A stretch of DNA of 59,703 nucleotides from Tilletiopsis washingtonensis (Eukaryota; Basidiomycota; Exobasidiomycetes; Entylomatales). Each line of letters begins with the position of its first letter. Position 1 is the first letter of the stretch. The stretch covers positions 1 to 59,703 of the forward strand of contig NW_020311999.1 of the NCBI RefSeq assembly GCF_003144115.1, written 5' to 3'. Below are positions 10,132 through 20,437 of this stretch, piece after piece. The position numbers and the translations under genes were made by a program. The notes under the pieces were generated by a model. It saw nothing but the letters and a program-made list of their open reading frames with translations, did no database searches and was not told the origin of the DNA.

Positions 10132-12695
10132 ATGCCCGCCGGCGCCTCCTCGCGCGACGCCATCGCCCTCTCGTCGGACGAGGACGAGCCGATCCAGCTC
10201 GTCAGCGTGCGGCGCAGCGCAGCAGGCCCGGCGCCCAGCACTGCCGCCGCCGCAGCCTCTGCGCCCGGCGCCGCAGCCTCCACATCCAGCGCCGGGCCTG
10301 CTGCTGCGCCGAGCTGGACACTCGCGCCCGCCGAGCGTGCTGCGCTCAACGCCGCCCGCGAGGCGCGCAGCAAGGAGCGCAAGCGGGCACTGGGCCTCGG
10401 CGACAGCGACCACGACGCCGCCCAACAGGCCCGCCCGGCCTCGCGCCCGCGCGTCGAGGAGAAGCGCCGCGCCTTCGGCACCTTTGCCGACACCTTTGGC
10501 CGCGCCGCGTCGCCGAATGACGAAGTGGCCCCGAGCCAGCCTGGCCCCTCGAACACGCATACCGACGAGCGCTTCTGGGATGGCGCGATCAAGGTGTGTC
10601 GCCCCGCTGAGCCTCGTCTGTCCCTTCACTTATCACACGCCGCAGCGCTCGTACAACGAGCTGATCCAGCCCGCGGGCGGCACGCGCCTCTCCGAGCTGC
10701 TCCTGCCCACGACGAGCCGCAACGCCGCCGGCCTCAAGCACGTGCTCTTCTCGAGCTTCACGCCCGACCCGGCGTGGCTGGCGAGCATGCTGCCCGCGCC
10801 CGTCAGCGGCGGCCCAGAGGTGTCGCTCGTGGTCAACGTCAACAAGAGCGGCAAGGTGAGCGGGGCTGGGCGGGAGCTCCCGGGCTGGGCTCACGCTCTC
10901 ATGCAGCTCGAGCGCGGACAGCGCGCAGACTGCCCGTCGTGGTGGCAGGTCATCAGTCCCGGTGCCGGTGAGCCGCTCGCACAGGCGACGCATCTGCACG
11001 TGCTGACTGACCGACAGCGCGCGCGGGCGGCTGGGGCTGCCAGCACGTCAAGTTCATCATGGTCTTCTACCCCGACCGCCTGCGCATCTGCATCCTGACT
11101 GGGTGCGTCGCGCTGCATCGCGTCACGCTTGCCACTGACACCGGCGCAGCAACCTCATCGAGTACGACTGGAAGCAGAATGAGAATGTCAGCAGACCTCG
11201 CCGCCCGCACACCTCCGGGAGCTGACACTCATGTGCAGCTGGCGTACGTGCAGGACTTTCGCCTGCTGCCGCACGACGGCGATTGCCTCGCCTCGGACGC
11301 CTACGACCAGTTCGACCGCCTCTTCAAAAGCTGGCGCCTCACGAAGCGCGAGGACCGCGCGTACCGCGAGCTGGAGCGCTACGACCTCGGCTCCTTTGGC
11401 GGCTCGTCTGGCGCGCGCCTGCTGCTCTGCATGCCGTCGCCGGGCCAGGTCGCCGTCAATGGCTGGGCGGCAATCGAGACGCGCGGCCTCGGCCGGCTGA
11501 AGCGAATCGTCAAGGACCTCGGCATCACGCCACGCCGCGGCGGCATGCAGATCTCGGCACAGGTGCGTGGACCGGGCTGTGTGCAGGTCGTGCGCTGACA
11601 CCTGCACAGTGCTCGTCGCTGGGCCCAAAGGTGCGCGGCCCGGCCCACCCTACATTGACCCTGCTGATTCTTGCGCAGACCGATTTCAAATGGCTGCACA
11701 ACCTGCACCTCATCGCCTCGGGCATGCACCGCATGTGAGTCACTCCACCGTCCCGCACGGACGCCGCTGACGTCTGCGCAGCGTCCCGCTGCCCAAGGCG
11801 ACCGGCAAGGCGGCCAAGGTGCGCTCGCCGCTGCACAAGGAGACGCTGCTCTCTGCGCCGGACCGCCTGCCGGGCGACGACGCGCCGCGCTTCACCGCCG
11901 GCGACCTGCCGCCGATCAAGATTCTCTTCCCGACGGTGCAGCAGGTGCACCGCTCGGCGGGCGGCGTCGGCAGCGGCGGCTGCCACTTTGCGAGCGCGGA
12001 CAAGTGCGCGCCGTGAGTCTGCATCGCTGCAGACGCGGCAGCAGAGGACTGACGCCCCCTCAGCTACAAGGCGCTGATGCACAAGGCCGAGAGCCAGCGC
12101 GGCAACATCCTCATGCACCACAAGCTCATCCTCGCGCTGCAGCCGGGCGTGCACTTCGAGTCGAGTGACAGAAGCGCCTCTGCATTCGCGAGCGGCAGCG
12201 GCCGCACGCTCGGCCAGGCGCCGGCCAAGGACGGCGACGCCTCACACACGGAGAGCGAGGCAGAAGACGAGGCGGCGGCGAAGAAGCGCCGCGTCGAGGC
12301 CAAGAACCGCGTGCTCGAGGAGCGGCGCCGTGCCGAGCCGGCGGGCTGGCTCTACGTCGGCAGCGCCAACTTCACCGTCGCGGCGTGGGGCACCATCACG
12401 CTGGGCGCCGACAATGCGCCGACGGTGCGTGTGGCAGCAGGAGGAGACCTCCCACCGCTGACGCCCCTCCAGATGACGCAGCTGCTCAATCACGAGCTCG
12501 GCGTTGTGATTCCCATCGCGCGCGCGGACCTCAGCGCTGCCAAGCCAAGCCTGGCACGCGACGCGCTGGCCTTTGTCCGTGCGTATCTGTGCAGCAGAGC
12601 GCGGCATACGCACCCGCTGACCTGCCGCAGATCCCGCCCAGCCGTACGGCCCCCATGACGAGGTCTGGGACCTCAGCGTCCTCGGCCCGCAGTAG
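10132..12695 (+). CDS. TDP1: Tyrosyl-DNA phosphodiesterase family protein (Tdp1-like)
   Basis: Twelve exons: 10132-10593, 10646-10855, 10907-10967, 11018-11102, 11150-11186, 11239-11562, 11610-11630, 11679-11734, 11782-12012, 12064-12424, 12473-12578, 12631-12695; 672 aa. It has two HxK motifs typical of Tdp1 within the phospholipase D superfamily: HVK at 254-256, followed by TGNLIEYDW, and HHK at 514-516, followed by GSANFTVAAWG. Tdp1 hydrolyses 3'-phosphotyrosyl links left by trapped topoisomerase I and other 3' adducts. The AQCSSLG strand that precedes the central linker in Tdp1 is also present. The first 150 residues are low-complexity, with an acidic SSDEDEPIQLVSV stretch that could bind SUMO. 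Fungi carry both true Tdp1 and related paralogues, so orthology is likely but not proven. A 21-nt exon (11610-11630) carries CSSLGPK. Confidence 0.87.
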
Positions 12696-12730
12696 CGCCC
12701 TCCTTGTACGCCCGGCCCGCAGTAGCGCCC
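12683..12730. repeat. 18-bp direct repeat spanning the TDP1-like stop codon
   Basis: CGGCCCGCAGTAGCGCCC occurs at 12683-12700, where it includes the stop codon of the Tdp1-like gene, and again at 12713-12730, 30 bases further on. It probably arose by a small duplication in the 3' end of the gene. Confidence 0.85.
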
Positions 12731-12853
12731 ATCTGCACGACCCCATCTGTATACTACTCACCCTCACGACCAATCACACGCCGTCTCTGCGAAGCTCTAT
12801 GGTTGCCTGTGACCCCTCGCCGCCCCCTCCTCGCCGCAGCTCTTCCTGCTGCG

Positions 12854-13176
12854 CTAGCTCGTGAGCGAGGCCTCTGACGGCACCGTCTCCTTTGGGTGCT
12901 TGGCCTCGTAGTGGATGACGAGCGTCTTGTAGCTCTGTGCAGGCGCATGTCAGCGCACGCCGCCGTGGGCCCGGAGAGGCCACGCACCGGCGCCGGCGTG
13001 CGGCAGATGTGGCACGTCAGCTTCAGCGCGGCGGCGCGCCCGGGGATCGTCGACTTGGCCTCCTTGGGCGCGTTCTTCGCCGCCTTTGCCTGCGCTTGCT
13101 GCGCGTGGTGTGGGTCAGCACCTGAAGCGCCAGTCGCATACTGCGCACTCACAGCCTTGGCTGCGCCGCGGACCAT
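12854..13176 (-). CDS. Small zinc-finger protein, ZNF706/4F5-like
   Basis: Three exons: 13176-13153, 13098-12988, 12934-12854; 71 aa. The N-terminus is a lysine/alanine-rich basic helix (MVRGAAKAQAQAKAAKNAPK), followed by one C2H2 finger with Cys37, Cys40, His53 and His58 (CHIC...HYEAKH) and the usual tail KETVPSEASL. This matches the short eukaryotic At2g23090/ZNF706 family, whose fungal members have no firmly known role. The start at MVRG matches family length; an in-frame ATG 18 codons upstream is possible but would add an atypical extension. Confidence 0.82.
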
Positions 13177-14567
13177 GGTGGGCAGCTGCGGGAGTGTCGT
13201 GTGCGAGAGGCGGGAAGGAGGCAGCGCCATGAGCGTGCAGCACGTGCCGTCCACATTTCCGATTACAACCCGCGCCCGCCGCCGTTGTACTGCCGCACTA
13301 CAAGCCGCGAAAGTTGAGTATGCGCCTCGGGCCGGCCATTCGAGACGCCTGTGAGGCTGGGACAGTGAGGCTGGAGCATGCTCAGGTTGCCTCACAGGTG
13401 CTGCGAGACGCTCGCGGCGGCGGCAAGCGCGAAGGGCAGCTCCAGCACCAGTGCGAGGCGCAGCCGGATCGCAGCGCTCTCGCACGAGCAGCCTGAGCGG
13501 GGCGCGTGGACGACGACCGGCATGTTCCCAGGCGACGTAGCGGCAGCCCTCGGAGCACGCTGCGCTGTCGACGTCGCCTGTCCAACGCGAGCATGAGGGC
13601 TAAGCGCGACTGCCGGCAGCGGCGCAGCGGCATCGGGCACGCGGTGGTGGGACGGAGGTGGAGCGCGGCGTCGGCGGCGCGCTCGCCGCTGCCGCTCGGC
13701 ACGACCGGACATCGCTTCTGGCGCCGACGAGCCGCCGGCCGGCCTGCGCTTGCTCCCGCGTGCCGCTTCGATGCATCTCGCCGGCACATGCTCGGCTCAA
13801 GCAGTTCAAGGGGTCGCCCTACGACGAAGAAGCATCTCGGCACCGGCAGCGGTGCCGTCGCAGCCGGCGCCATCTGCCCCTCTCGCGCCTCGGCCGCCGT
13901 CCGCGCCGGTGCCGCCAAGCGCACCTTGCCGCCGCTCAGGGCGCGTGCCGTGCCTGTCGCGCGAGAGAGCACCCCGGTCCGCCTTCGCCGCCGCATCTGA
14001 GGCTCGGGGAGCGTCTCTCGGGCGCCCTTCTGGCGGTGGGCGTCGACGGCGTGCCTTTTGCGCACGCTCGGCCGAGCGGCGCCCGATGCACACGGCCCTC
14101 GGGCACGGCGCGTGTGGCGGCGCCAAGGCGGCACGCTGCAGCGCGTGCAGCGCAGATGGCGCAAGCTGAAGAAGAAGCCGGCGGGCGAGCGGGGGCGGGC
14201 CTACGGCGGAGCGGGCGACCGGCCAACACAGGAGCATCCCGCGGCTCCGCACCAAGACTCTGACTCTCTGCCGCAAGGCAAGCGCAGGCCCGAGAGGAGC
14301 AGCCGGCTCGCAGCGGGCCGCCGAGTGCCGCAAGCGACGAAGCGTCTGCTCGCTTGGCCGCCTTCTGGGCCGCACTTGCGCCGGCCGGGCGGCACAGCAG
14401 CGACGCGGCACCGGCGAGCAGCTCGAAGCGCGCTCCACCTGCAGCAGCTTCCAGTCCGTGAGCGGCAGCCGCGTTTTGAGCAGCACCCGCTCCCGCTCAT
14501 CCGCTGGACCGTGCATCTCTCCTCTTCACCACGACCTCGCTCTGCCACACCGCCATCACCTCCGCAC
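13177..14567. other. Long intergenic region, no gene recognised
   Basis: About 1.4 kb between the divergent zinc-finger and metallo-beta-lactamase genes. Reading frames exist on both strands because of the high GC content, but none shows a family motif or a convincing splice pattern. A 10-bp inverted repeat (CCTGTGAGGC at 13348 and its complement at 13389) flanks 31 bases and could form a weak hairpin. It should contain two promoters. Confidence 0.5.
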
Positions 14568-15883
14568 ATGGCTGCCGAGTCGCTGCAGCCGCTGCGCGAC
14601 GTCACGCGCCTGAGTGCGCGTGTCGTGCGTGTGCTCGGCGCCAACCCGGGCAAGTACACGCTACAAGGTGAGGCGGCGAGGACATGCGGCAGAGGGCTGC
14701 AGAGATGGGCTAACTCCCACGCGCAGGCACCAACACATACCTCATCTCGGCACCCCAGCCCAGCGGCAGCCCGCGGCGGGGCAGCGCAGGCAGCAGCAGC
14801 GGCAGCAGCAGCGCCGTCGCCAGCATCCTCGTCGACACGGGCGAGGGGCAGCCGGGCTACGTGGCGACACTCGAGCGCGTGCTGCGCGGCAGCGACGAGG
14901 GCATGGGCGGGCGCCGCAGCCTCGTGACGGACATGTGAGTGCTGCGAGGCGGGCATGCGGCAGCCGCGGCTGACGGCACACGCAGCATCCTCACGCACCG
15001 GCACGGCGACCACGTCAACGGCCTGCCCTCGGTGCTCGAGCTGCTCGCACGGCTGCGCAGCGAGGACGGCGGCGCCGCCAGTAGCATCGACACCGACGAC
15101 ACCACGGCGGGCCCGCCGCGCCTGCACAAGTTTCCCGACCCGGCCACCGACGCCGCGCTCGTGGAGAAGCTGCAGGCGCTGCCGGCGGGCTCGTACACGG
15201 TGCACAATTCGCCCGCGGGGCCGTCGCCGCTGCACCCGCTCGCACACGGCGACGTGCTGCACGTCGGCGCAGAAGATGACGCATCCACACTCGAGGTGCT
15301 GCACTCGCCCGGCCACACGACGGACCACGTGGCGCTGCTGCTGCGCGAGGAGCATGCGCTGCTGACGGGCGACAATGTGCTCGGGCAGGGCACGTCGGTG
15401 TTCGAGGACCTCAAGGCGTACATCTCCAGCCTGCGGCTCATGAAGGAGGCGCTCGTGACCTCAGGCGCGTCGCCGCACCTGGAGGAGGAGAATCGGCTGT
15501 ACCCGGCGCACGGGCCGCACATGGACAACGGGCGCGTGACGCTGGAGCGCTACGTCGAGCACCGCCTGGCGCGCGAGGCGCAGCTGCTCGAGCTGCTGCG
15601 CAAGACGCCGCCCGAGGACGACGACAGCTGGACGATTCGCTCGCTCGTCGCCACGCTCTACGCCGGCTATCCCGAGGGCCTGTACCTGCCGGCGGCGCGC
15701 GGCATCTGGCTGCACCTGCAGAAGCTGGCGCACGACGGCGCCGAGGGCGCGGCACACATGCGCGGCCAGCGCCTCAGCTGCACCAACGACGCCGAGATGG
15801 ACGACCTCAAGCTCGAGGGCGAGAACCGCTGGCTGCTGGCGATGGACCAGAAGTGGCGCCTCAGCGAGGCGGTCAAGATGTGA
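14568..15883 (+). CDS. LACTB2-like metallo-beta-lactamase-fold hydrolase
   Basis: Three exons: 14568-14667, 14727-14934, 14986-15883; 401 aa. The metal-binding THRHGDH motif (residues 105-111) is followed by HSPGHTTDHVAL and LLTGDNVLGQGTSVFEDL, the arrangement of the LACTB2 group. In animals this is a mitochondrial endoribonuclease; in fungi related domains occur alone or as thioesterases beside polyketide synthases. There is no polyketide synthase in this window, and the C-terminal winged-helix-like region (LVATLYAGYPEGLYLPAARG) favours a LACTB2-type nuclease or hydrolase. The true substrate is not known from sequence. The next gene is convergent, 175 nt away. Confidence 0.85.
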
Positions 15884-16058
15884 GGCGGGTGCGAAGGAAG
15901 ACGCGCGTCGGTTGGCGACGCAATATATCCCTGTCCTTCGCGGAGCACGAGACTGTCATTCAGAGAAGATCATGTACAGGAGAGACGCGAAGGAAGGAGA
16001 TCTACATCGGCGGAGACGCGGCGAGCCGGAGTCGGCGCAGGCTCTCGCTGCGCGCTAG

Positions 16059-17590
16059 TCAGCGACTGAACGTGCCGCCGCCGCTCGTGTTGCTGCTACT
16101 GTTGTTGTTGCCGCCGGTCCCGCTGCTCTGGTTGCCGCCCGACCCGCTGCCGCCGTAGCCCGTCGACTGGCCGTTGTTGCTGCTCGACATGCCGCTGCCC
16201 GAGCTGCCGACGCCGCTCGTGTTGCCACCGGTGTTGTTGCTCGTCGACGTCGACGATGCCTGATAGCCGCCGCCGGACGTGCTCTGGCTGTTCAGGCCGC
16301 TGAGGATAGTCAGCACCGCATGCAACGCCGAGCACGGTCGGAACTCACCTGTTCGACGTGCCCTGCGTGCGAGCGCCGCCGCCCGAGCCGCCAAAGGAGC
16401 TGCCGGACTGCTGACCGCCGCTGTTCGACTGCTGGCCGCTCGACTGATGGCCGCTGCTCGATTGCTGGCCGCCGCTGTTTGAGCTCTGGTTCGTGCTGCC
16501 GCCGTAGCCGCCGTTGCCGCTACTGCCTGACGAGCCGAAGCCCGACGAGCTCTGGTTGCCCGTGTTCTGCGACGCGCCGCCCGAGTGGCCCTGCGAGCCA
16601 TACGATCCTGCGTTGTTGCTGCCGCTGCCTTGGTTGCCGCTGCTGCCATATGCGCCGCCGCCGCCGCCGCCGCTGTTGGTCTGGCCGCCACCGCTGCTGT
16701 TGCCACTGGTCGTCTGGCTAGAGTTGTTGCCCGACGGCATCGACGAGGCGTTGTTGCCGCCGCTGGTCGCGTTCGCAGCCGAGCGATTGTCCGGGTTGCT
16801 CTTCGACGCCTTGACGCCTGGCACGGTGTCAGCCGCGAGGCGTGAGGACGACGACGCGCGACTTACTCTTCTTCACGTAAGGCTGGCCCGAGTGGCCGTT
16901 GTTGTTGCTGCGGGCGGCGCTGTCGCCCTTGCTGTAGCCTGTGATAGCGAGATGAGCACGGGTTGCCGCAAGTGTCACTGCGCCACTCACCCGATCCACT
17001 GCCGACGGCGAGCGGCTCGTTCTGGTCACGAGTGAGCACACGCATGGTGATGACATCTATCCAGGACTCACGGCGCGGAAGGGCTTGCTGAGCTTGGCGT
17101 CCTCGGCGGTGAGGTCGATCTCGGCGCCGCCGCGCGTGCGGCTGCTCGACTGCGCCGTGCCCGACGACTTGCTGGCGTTGCCGCCGGGCGCGCTCTTGGC
17201 GCCCGTGCTGCGGCCGCCCTCGGACGTGCCGCGAGCCGTGCCGCGCGAGCCGCCGCCGGACGACGTGTGCTGGTGGCCGCTGGCGCTGCGCGCCTGGCTC
17301 TGTCCGGTGCTGCGGCCGCCCGACGACTGCTGCGCCGTGTGGCGCGACGCCGTGCCGCCGCTGCGGCCCTGCGAGCCCGTCGTGCCGCCGCCGCCGCTGG
17401 CGTTGCGGCTGTGCTGGGCGCCCGACGAGGTGGTGGTGCCGCCGCCGCTGGTGCCGCCGGAGCGTCCCGACTGCGCTGCGCCGCCGCCGCCGCCAGAGGG
17501 TCCGCGGCCCATCTGCGTGCCGCCGCTGGCGTGCTGCGTGCCGCCGCGGTTGCCATTGCTGTTGTTGCTCGACCGTCCGAACATCCTCAT
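16059..17590 (-). CDS. Low-complexity Gly/Ser/Asn/Gln-rich protein
   Basis: Five exons: 17590-17072, 17021-16991, 16938-16867, 16817-16349, 16299-16059; 443 aa. The protein is almost wholly built from Gly, Ser, Asn, Gln and Thr, with short exceptions such as AEIDLTAEDAKLSKPFRA (end of exon 1), GQPYVKKSVKASKSNPDN and single Tyr/Phe residues in GGYG/FGSSG settings. This prion-like composition is typical of RNA-binding condensate proteins or wall-associated proteins, but there is no signal peptide and no folded domain, so I make no functional call. All five exons stay in frame with good donor and acceptor sites, which supports a real gene. The start could be either of two ATGs two codons apart (17590 or 17584). 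Confidence 0.7.
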
Positions 17591-18555
17591 AGGTGAGAGG
17601 AGGTGTGAGAGAATGACAGCGAGACGGCGAGCTGGCCGGCGAGGCTGCTCCTTTTGTGCGTCGACGCAGCCGCGCGGCTCGCCCGAGCAGCGCGAGAGGC
17701 AACGAGCGGGCGATGCGCCGGCAGCGCCACGCTGTTGCTCGGCGATGACGCCTGAGCGTGATGTCAGTGCTGCCATGCTGCGCAGCGCACGTCCGAGTAC
17801 ATCTGGATGCTGTGCGGCAGCGCAGCAGCGAGCATTCGCGGCGATGGGCGCGCGACGCGCGGCTACTGCGAGGCGGCCTGTGCGCCGCGGCGGCTTCGTC
17901 TGTCTGGCGGCCCGAGCGGGCGTGTGAGTAGCGAGTGCTGCGCGGCATGATGCGACTGACTGGCGTGCTGCTCTGGGCAGCGAGCACCTCGCAGCAGCCG
18001 TCATGCCGTGACGAGGCTGCAGCGACGAGGCGGCGAGGGCTGCTGCTGCTGGCGTGGCGGCACGCATGAGCACGGCGAGCAGCCGCACGCGGGGTCCACC
18101 CACGCCGCACTCCCATCGCTCGGCCACCCACGCCGCACACTCATCGCCCGGCCTCTCACAGACAATCGCGCGCTGCAGCTGTGGCATTCCTTAACGCACA
18201 GTGGCATCGATGTAGGGGAGCTGATATTGCACACGCGTCGTGGGTGTGCGACGGCGCGCTGCCCAGCGTCCTCTGGGTGTGCAGCAGCCGTGAGGCCGCG
18301 CGAGGGGGGTATGCTCTGCCCTCCGGCCGATGTCGAATACGGCGAGCCCGTCCGATGCGCGCTGCGAGGTGCGGCAGCACGCGGCCGGGCGAGGAGGGTG
18401 GAGAGAAGGCAAGATGGGCGAGGGCCAGCGAGCGTTGATCAGGCGCGCTTCTGCAGCGCCGGCCGAGACACGTGCGAGGGAGTCGCACGCGCGCAACAGC
18501 ACCCTTGACCTGGACCGACCTCCACCTCGCTGCACCGCTCCTCACCCCTCTACCC
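17591..18555. other. Divergent intergenic region with 28-bp duplication
   Basis: Almost 1 kb between the low-complexity gene and the pterin dehydratase gene. No gene is recognised. It holds a 28-bp tandem duplication (18096-18151) and is otherwise GC-rich single-copy sequence expected to carry two promoters. Confidence 0.5.
18096..18151. repeat. 28-bp tandem duplication
   Basis: Two adjacent copies of a 28-base unit starting CCACCCACGCCGCAC lie at 18096 and 18124, differing at a few bases in the second half (CTCCCATCGCTCGG against ACTCATCGCCCGG). It sits in the intergenic region, 400 bases upstream of the pterin dehydratase start. Confidence 0.75.
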
Positions 18556-19031
18556 ATGCTGCTGCTGCGCCCGCCGCGCCTGCCGCTGCGTCGCCTCCAA
18601 CGCATGTCATCCTCGCTCGCCGCCGGCAGCTGCGTGCCGTGCCGCCGCGGCGCACCCGCGCTCAGCGACGCCGACGTCGCCGCGCGCCTGCAGGCCCTCG
18701 GCGGCGCCTGGCAGCTGGCGCCGTTTGCCGACTCGGGCGTGCCCGTGCTGCAGCGCAGCGTGCGCTTCCGCAACTTCCGCACCGCCCTCGCCTTCACCAA
18801 CGCCGTCGGCGCCATGGCCGAGGCGCAGAAGCACCACCCGGCGCTGCTCACCGAGTGGGGCAGCGTGCGCGTCGCCTGGTGGACGCACGCCATCGGCGGG
18901 GTGCGTCGGCGCGGCCTGCGTGTGCGGCGTGGCGCGGCGCTGACGCGGCATGGCAGCTGCACGACAACGACTTCATCTGCGCGGCCAAGACGGACGAGCT
19001 GCTCGCCGCCGCCGAGGGCGTCAAGGAATGA
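18556..19031 (+). CDS. Pterin-4a-carbinolamine dehydratase
   Basis: Two exons: 18556-18900 and 18957-19031; 139 aa. The core RSVRFRNFRTALAFTNAVG, then AEAQKHHP, then THAIGGLHDNDF reproduces the PCD/DCoH fold, with the histidines used to dehydrate 4a-hydroxytetrahydropterin. In animals and bacteria this recycles the cofactor of aromatic amino acid hydroxylases; in many fungi the enzyme occurs without such a hydroxylase and may protect pterins or serve molybdopterin-linked metabolism. The first 17 residues (MLLLRPPRLPLRRLQRM) are arginine-rich with no acidic residue and look like a mitochondrial targeting sequence; the internal Met17 could give a cytosolic form. The homeodomain gene is convergent, 96 nt downstream. 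Confidence 0.88.
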
Positions 19032-19127
19032 CGACGCTATCTCAATGAGCGGCGCACAGCGCGCGAGGTGGGGATCATGTGTGTGTGATGAGGACGGACA
19101 CAGGGGTATGAGATGGACGAGAAGGCG

Positions 19128-20437
19128 TCAGGCGAAGCGCAGCTCCGCAAGACCAGGCAGCCGGCGCGAGGGCTGCGGCGCGCCCCTGGTGGTGCAGTAC
19201 TGTGACATGCCCACCTGGCGCGGCAGCGGCGGCGGCGTGGTGAGCAGCAGCTCGGAGATTGGCGGCAGCGAGCGGGATACCGGCGGCAACGAGCGCGTCG
19301 GCGGCGCCAAGGATGGCGTCTTGCTGGCCGATGCATCTAGCCGGTCGAAGCTGTCGACGAGCGTGCCGACGGAGCCGCTGCCGACGCGCGTGCTGTAGCT
19401 CGAGTCGCCCGACGCCGACAGGCTCACGCTGCCGTGGCTCACGTGCCGGCGCGCCCGCACGGCCGAGAGCACCGAGTCGGAGCGGTCGCGGAAGGCGTTG
19501 CGGGCGCTGGGCGCGGCGCTCGTCGGACTCGGGTACGGCAGCGTGCGTGAGGGGTCCGGCTGGCGACGCATGCTGCCGCCCAGCTGTGCATGCTGTGTGG
19601 CGTGCGAGGCGAGGCGCGACTCGGTCAGCGGCAGCGTCGCCTCGGACGGCACGGACGGCAGCCACGGCCGGTCGCGCCCTTCTCTGACGTCGTAGCCGAC
19701 GATGTGTAGGCGAGGCTGGCTGGGCGGCAGGAACACCTCGCTGCCCGAGTCGCGATGCCGCGTGGCCGCGCTGGGCTGCGAGGCGAGCTTGGGCGCGTGG
19801 AAGTACTGCGGGCCGCCGATGCGCACAGCGACGTGCTGCGACGGCACGCGAGCGCCGACGTCCGACACGGAGCGCAGGCGGTTCATCGCCGCCACGTCGG
19901 GGCCGCGCTGCAGACCGAGCTCGGCGGCACGGGTGGGCGACAGGCGCCGTGCGGGGGGCAGCGTGCGGCCCTGCGGCGCTCGGCGCACGTCGTCGCCGTG
20001 GCGCAGCGCCACGAGCTCGCTGGCGGCGGAGAGCGTCATGCGCCGGTGCTTCTGGCGCTTGTTCTGGAAGAAGACTTGCACTGTGTGCACCGTCAGTGCC
20101 GTGATCAGGCGCTACCACCTCTGCCCTGCTCACCCTTGCGTGGCGACAGGCCGAGCTCCTTGGCCACGGCCTTGCGCTCGTCGGTCGAGGGAAAGTGGGT
20201 GCGCTCGAGGATCTTGTGCAGCACGCTGCTCTGGCGCGACGTGAGCAGCTTGCGCGGGCGCTTGCGCAGGCCGCCGTCGTCGCGCAGAAAGGGGAAGCGC
20301 GCCTCAAGGTCCGCCCACGCATTGTCCGGCTCCGAGTCCGACGTGCCCGTGTCGCGGCGCTCCATCTGCACCGACTGTGCCGACGAGTACGGCGCATCGT
20401 GCGACGGCGGCGGCGAGTCGGAGGCGAGGCTGGACAT
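19128..20437 (-). CDS. Homeodomain transcription factor
   Basis: Two exons: 20437-20134 and 20080-19128; 418 aa. The homeodomain covers about residues 58-116, from the basic arm RKRPRKLLTSRQ through helix 3 VQVFFQNKRQK to HRRM. The key DNA-contact residues Gln50 and Asn51 (protein Q107, N108) are present, but the nearly invariant Trp48 is replaced by Phe (F105). The single intron splits helix 3, a common position for fungal homeobox genes. The remaining 300 residues are disordered, rich in Ser, Pro and Arg. No second domain marks it as a mating-type factor, and no partner homeobox gene lies alongside, so it is probably a non-mating regulator. A 1.76-kb gap upstream may be its promoter. Confidence 0.85.

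Noticed and set aside
13348-13398. 10-bp inverted repeat as a possible transposon end or terminator
   Set aside because: Arms are short, no target-site duplication or transposase is nearby, and the spacer is only 31 bp; probably chance.
13382-14516. Overlapping 200-260-codon frames on both strands between the zinc-finger and metallo-beta-lactamase genes
   Set aside because: All are Arg/Ala-rich, mutually overlapping and lack domain motifs or splice-supported continuation, as expected by chance at this GC content.
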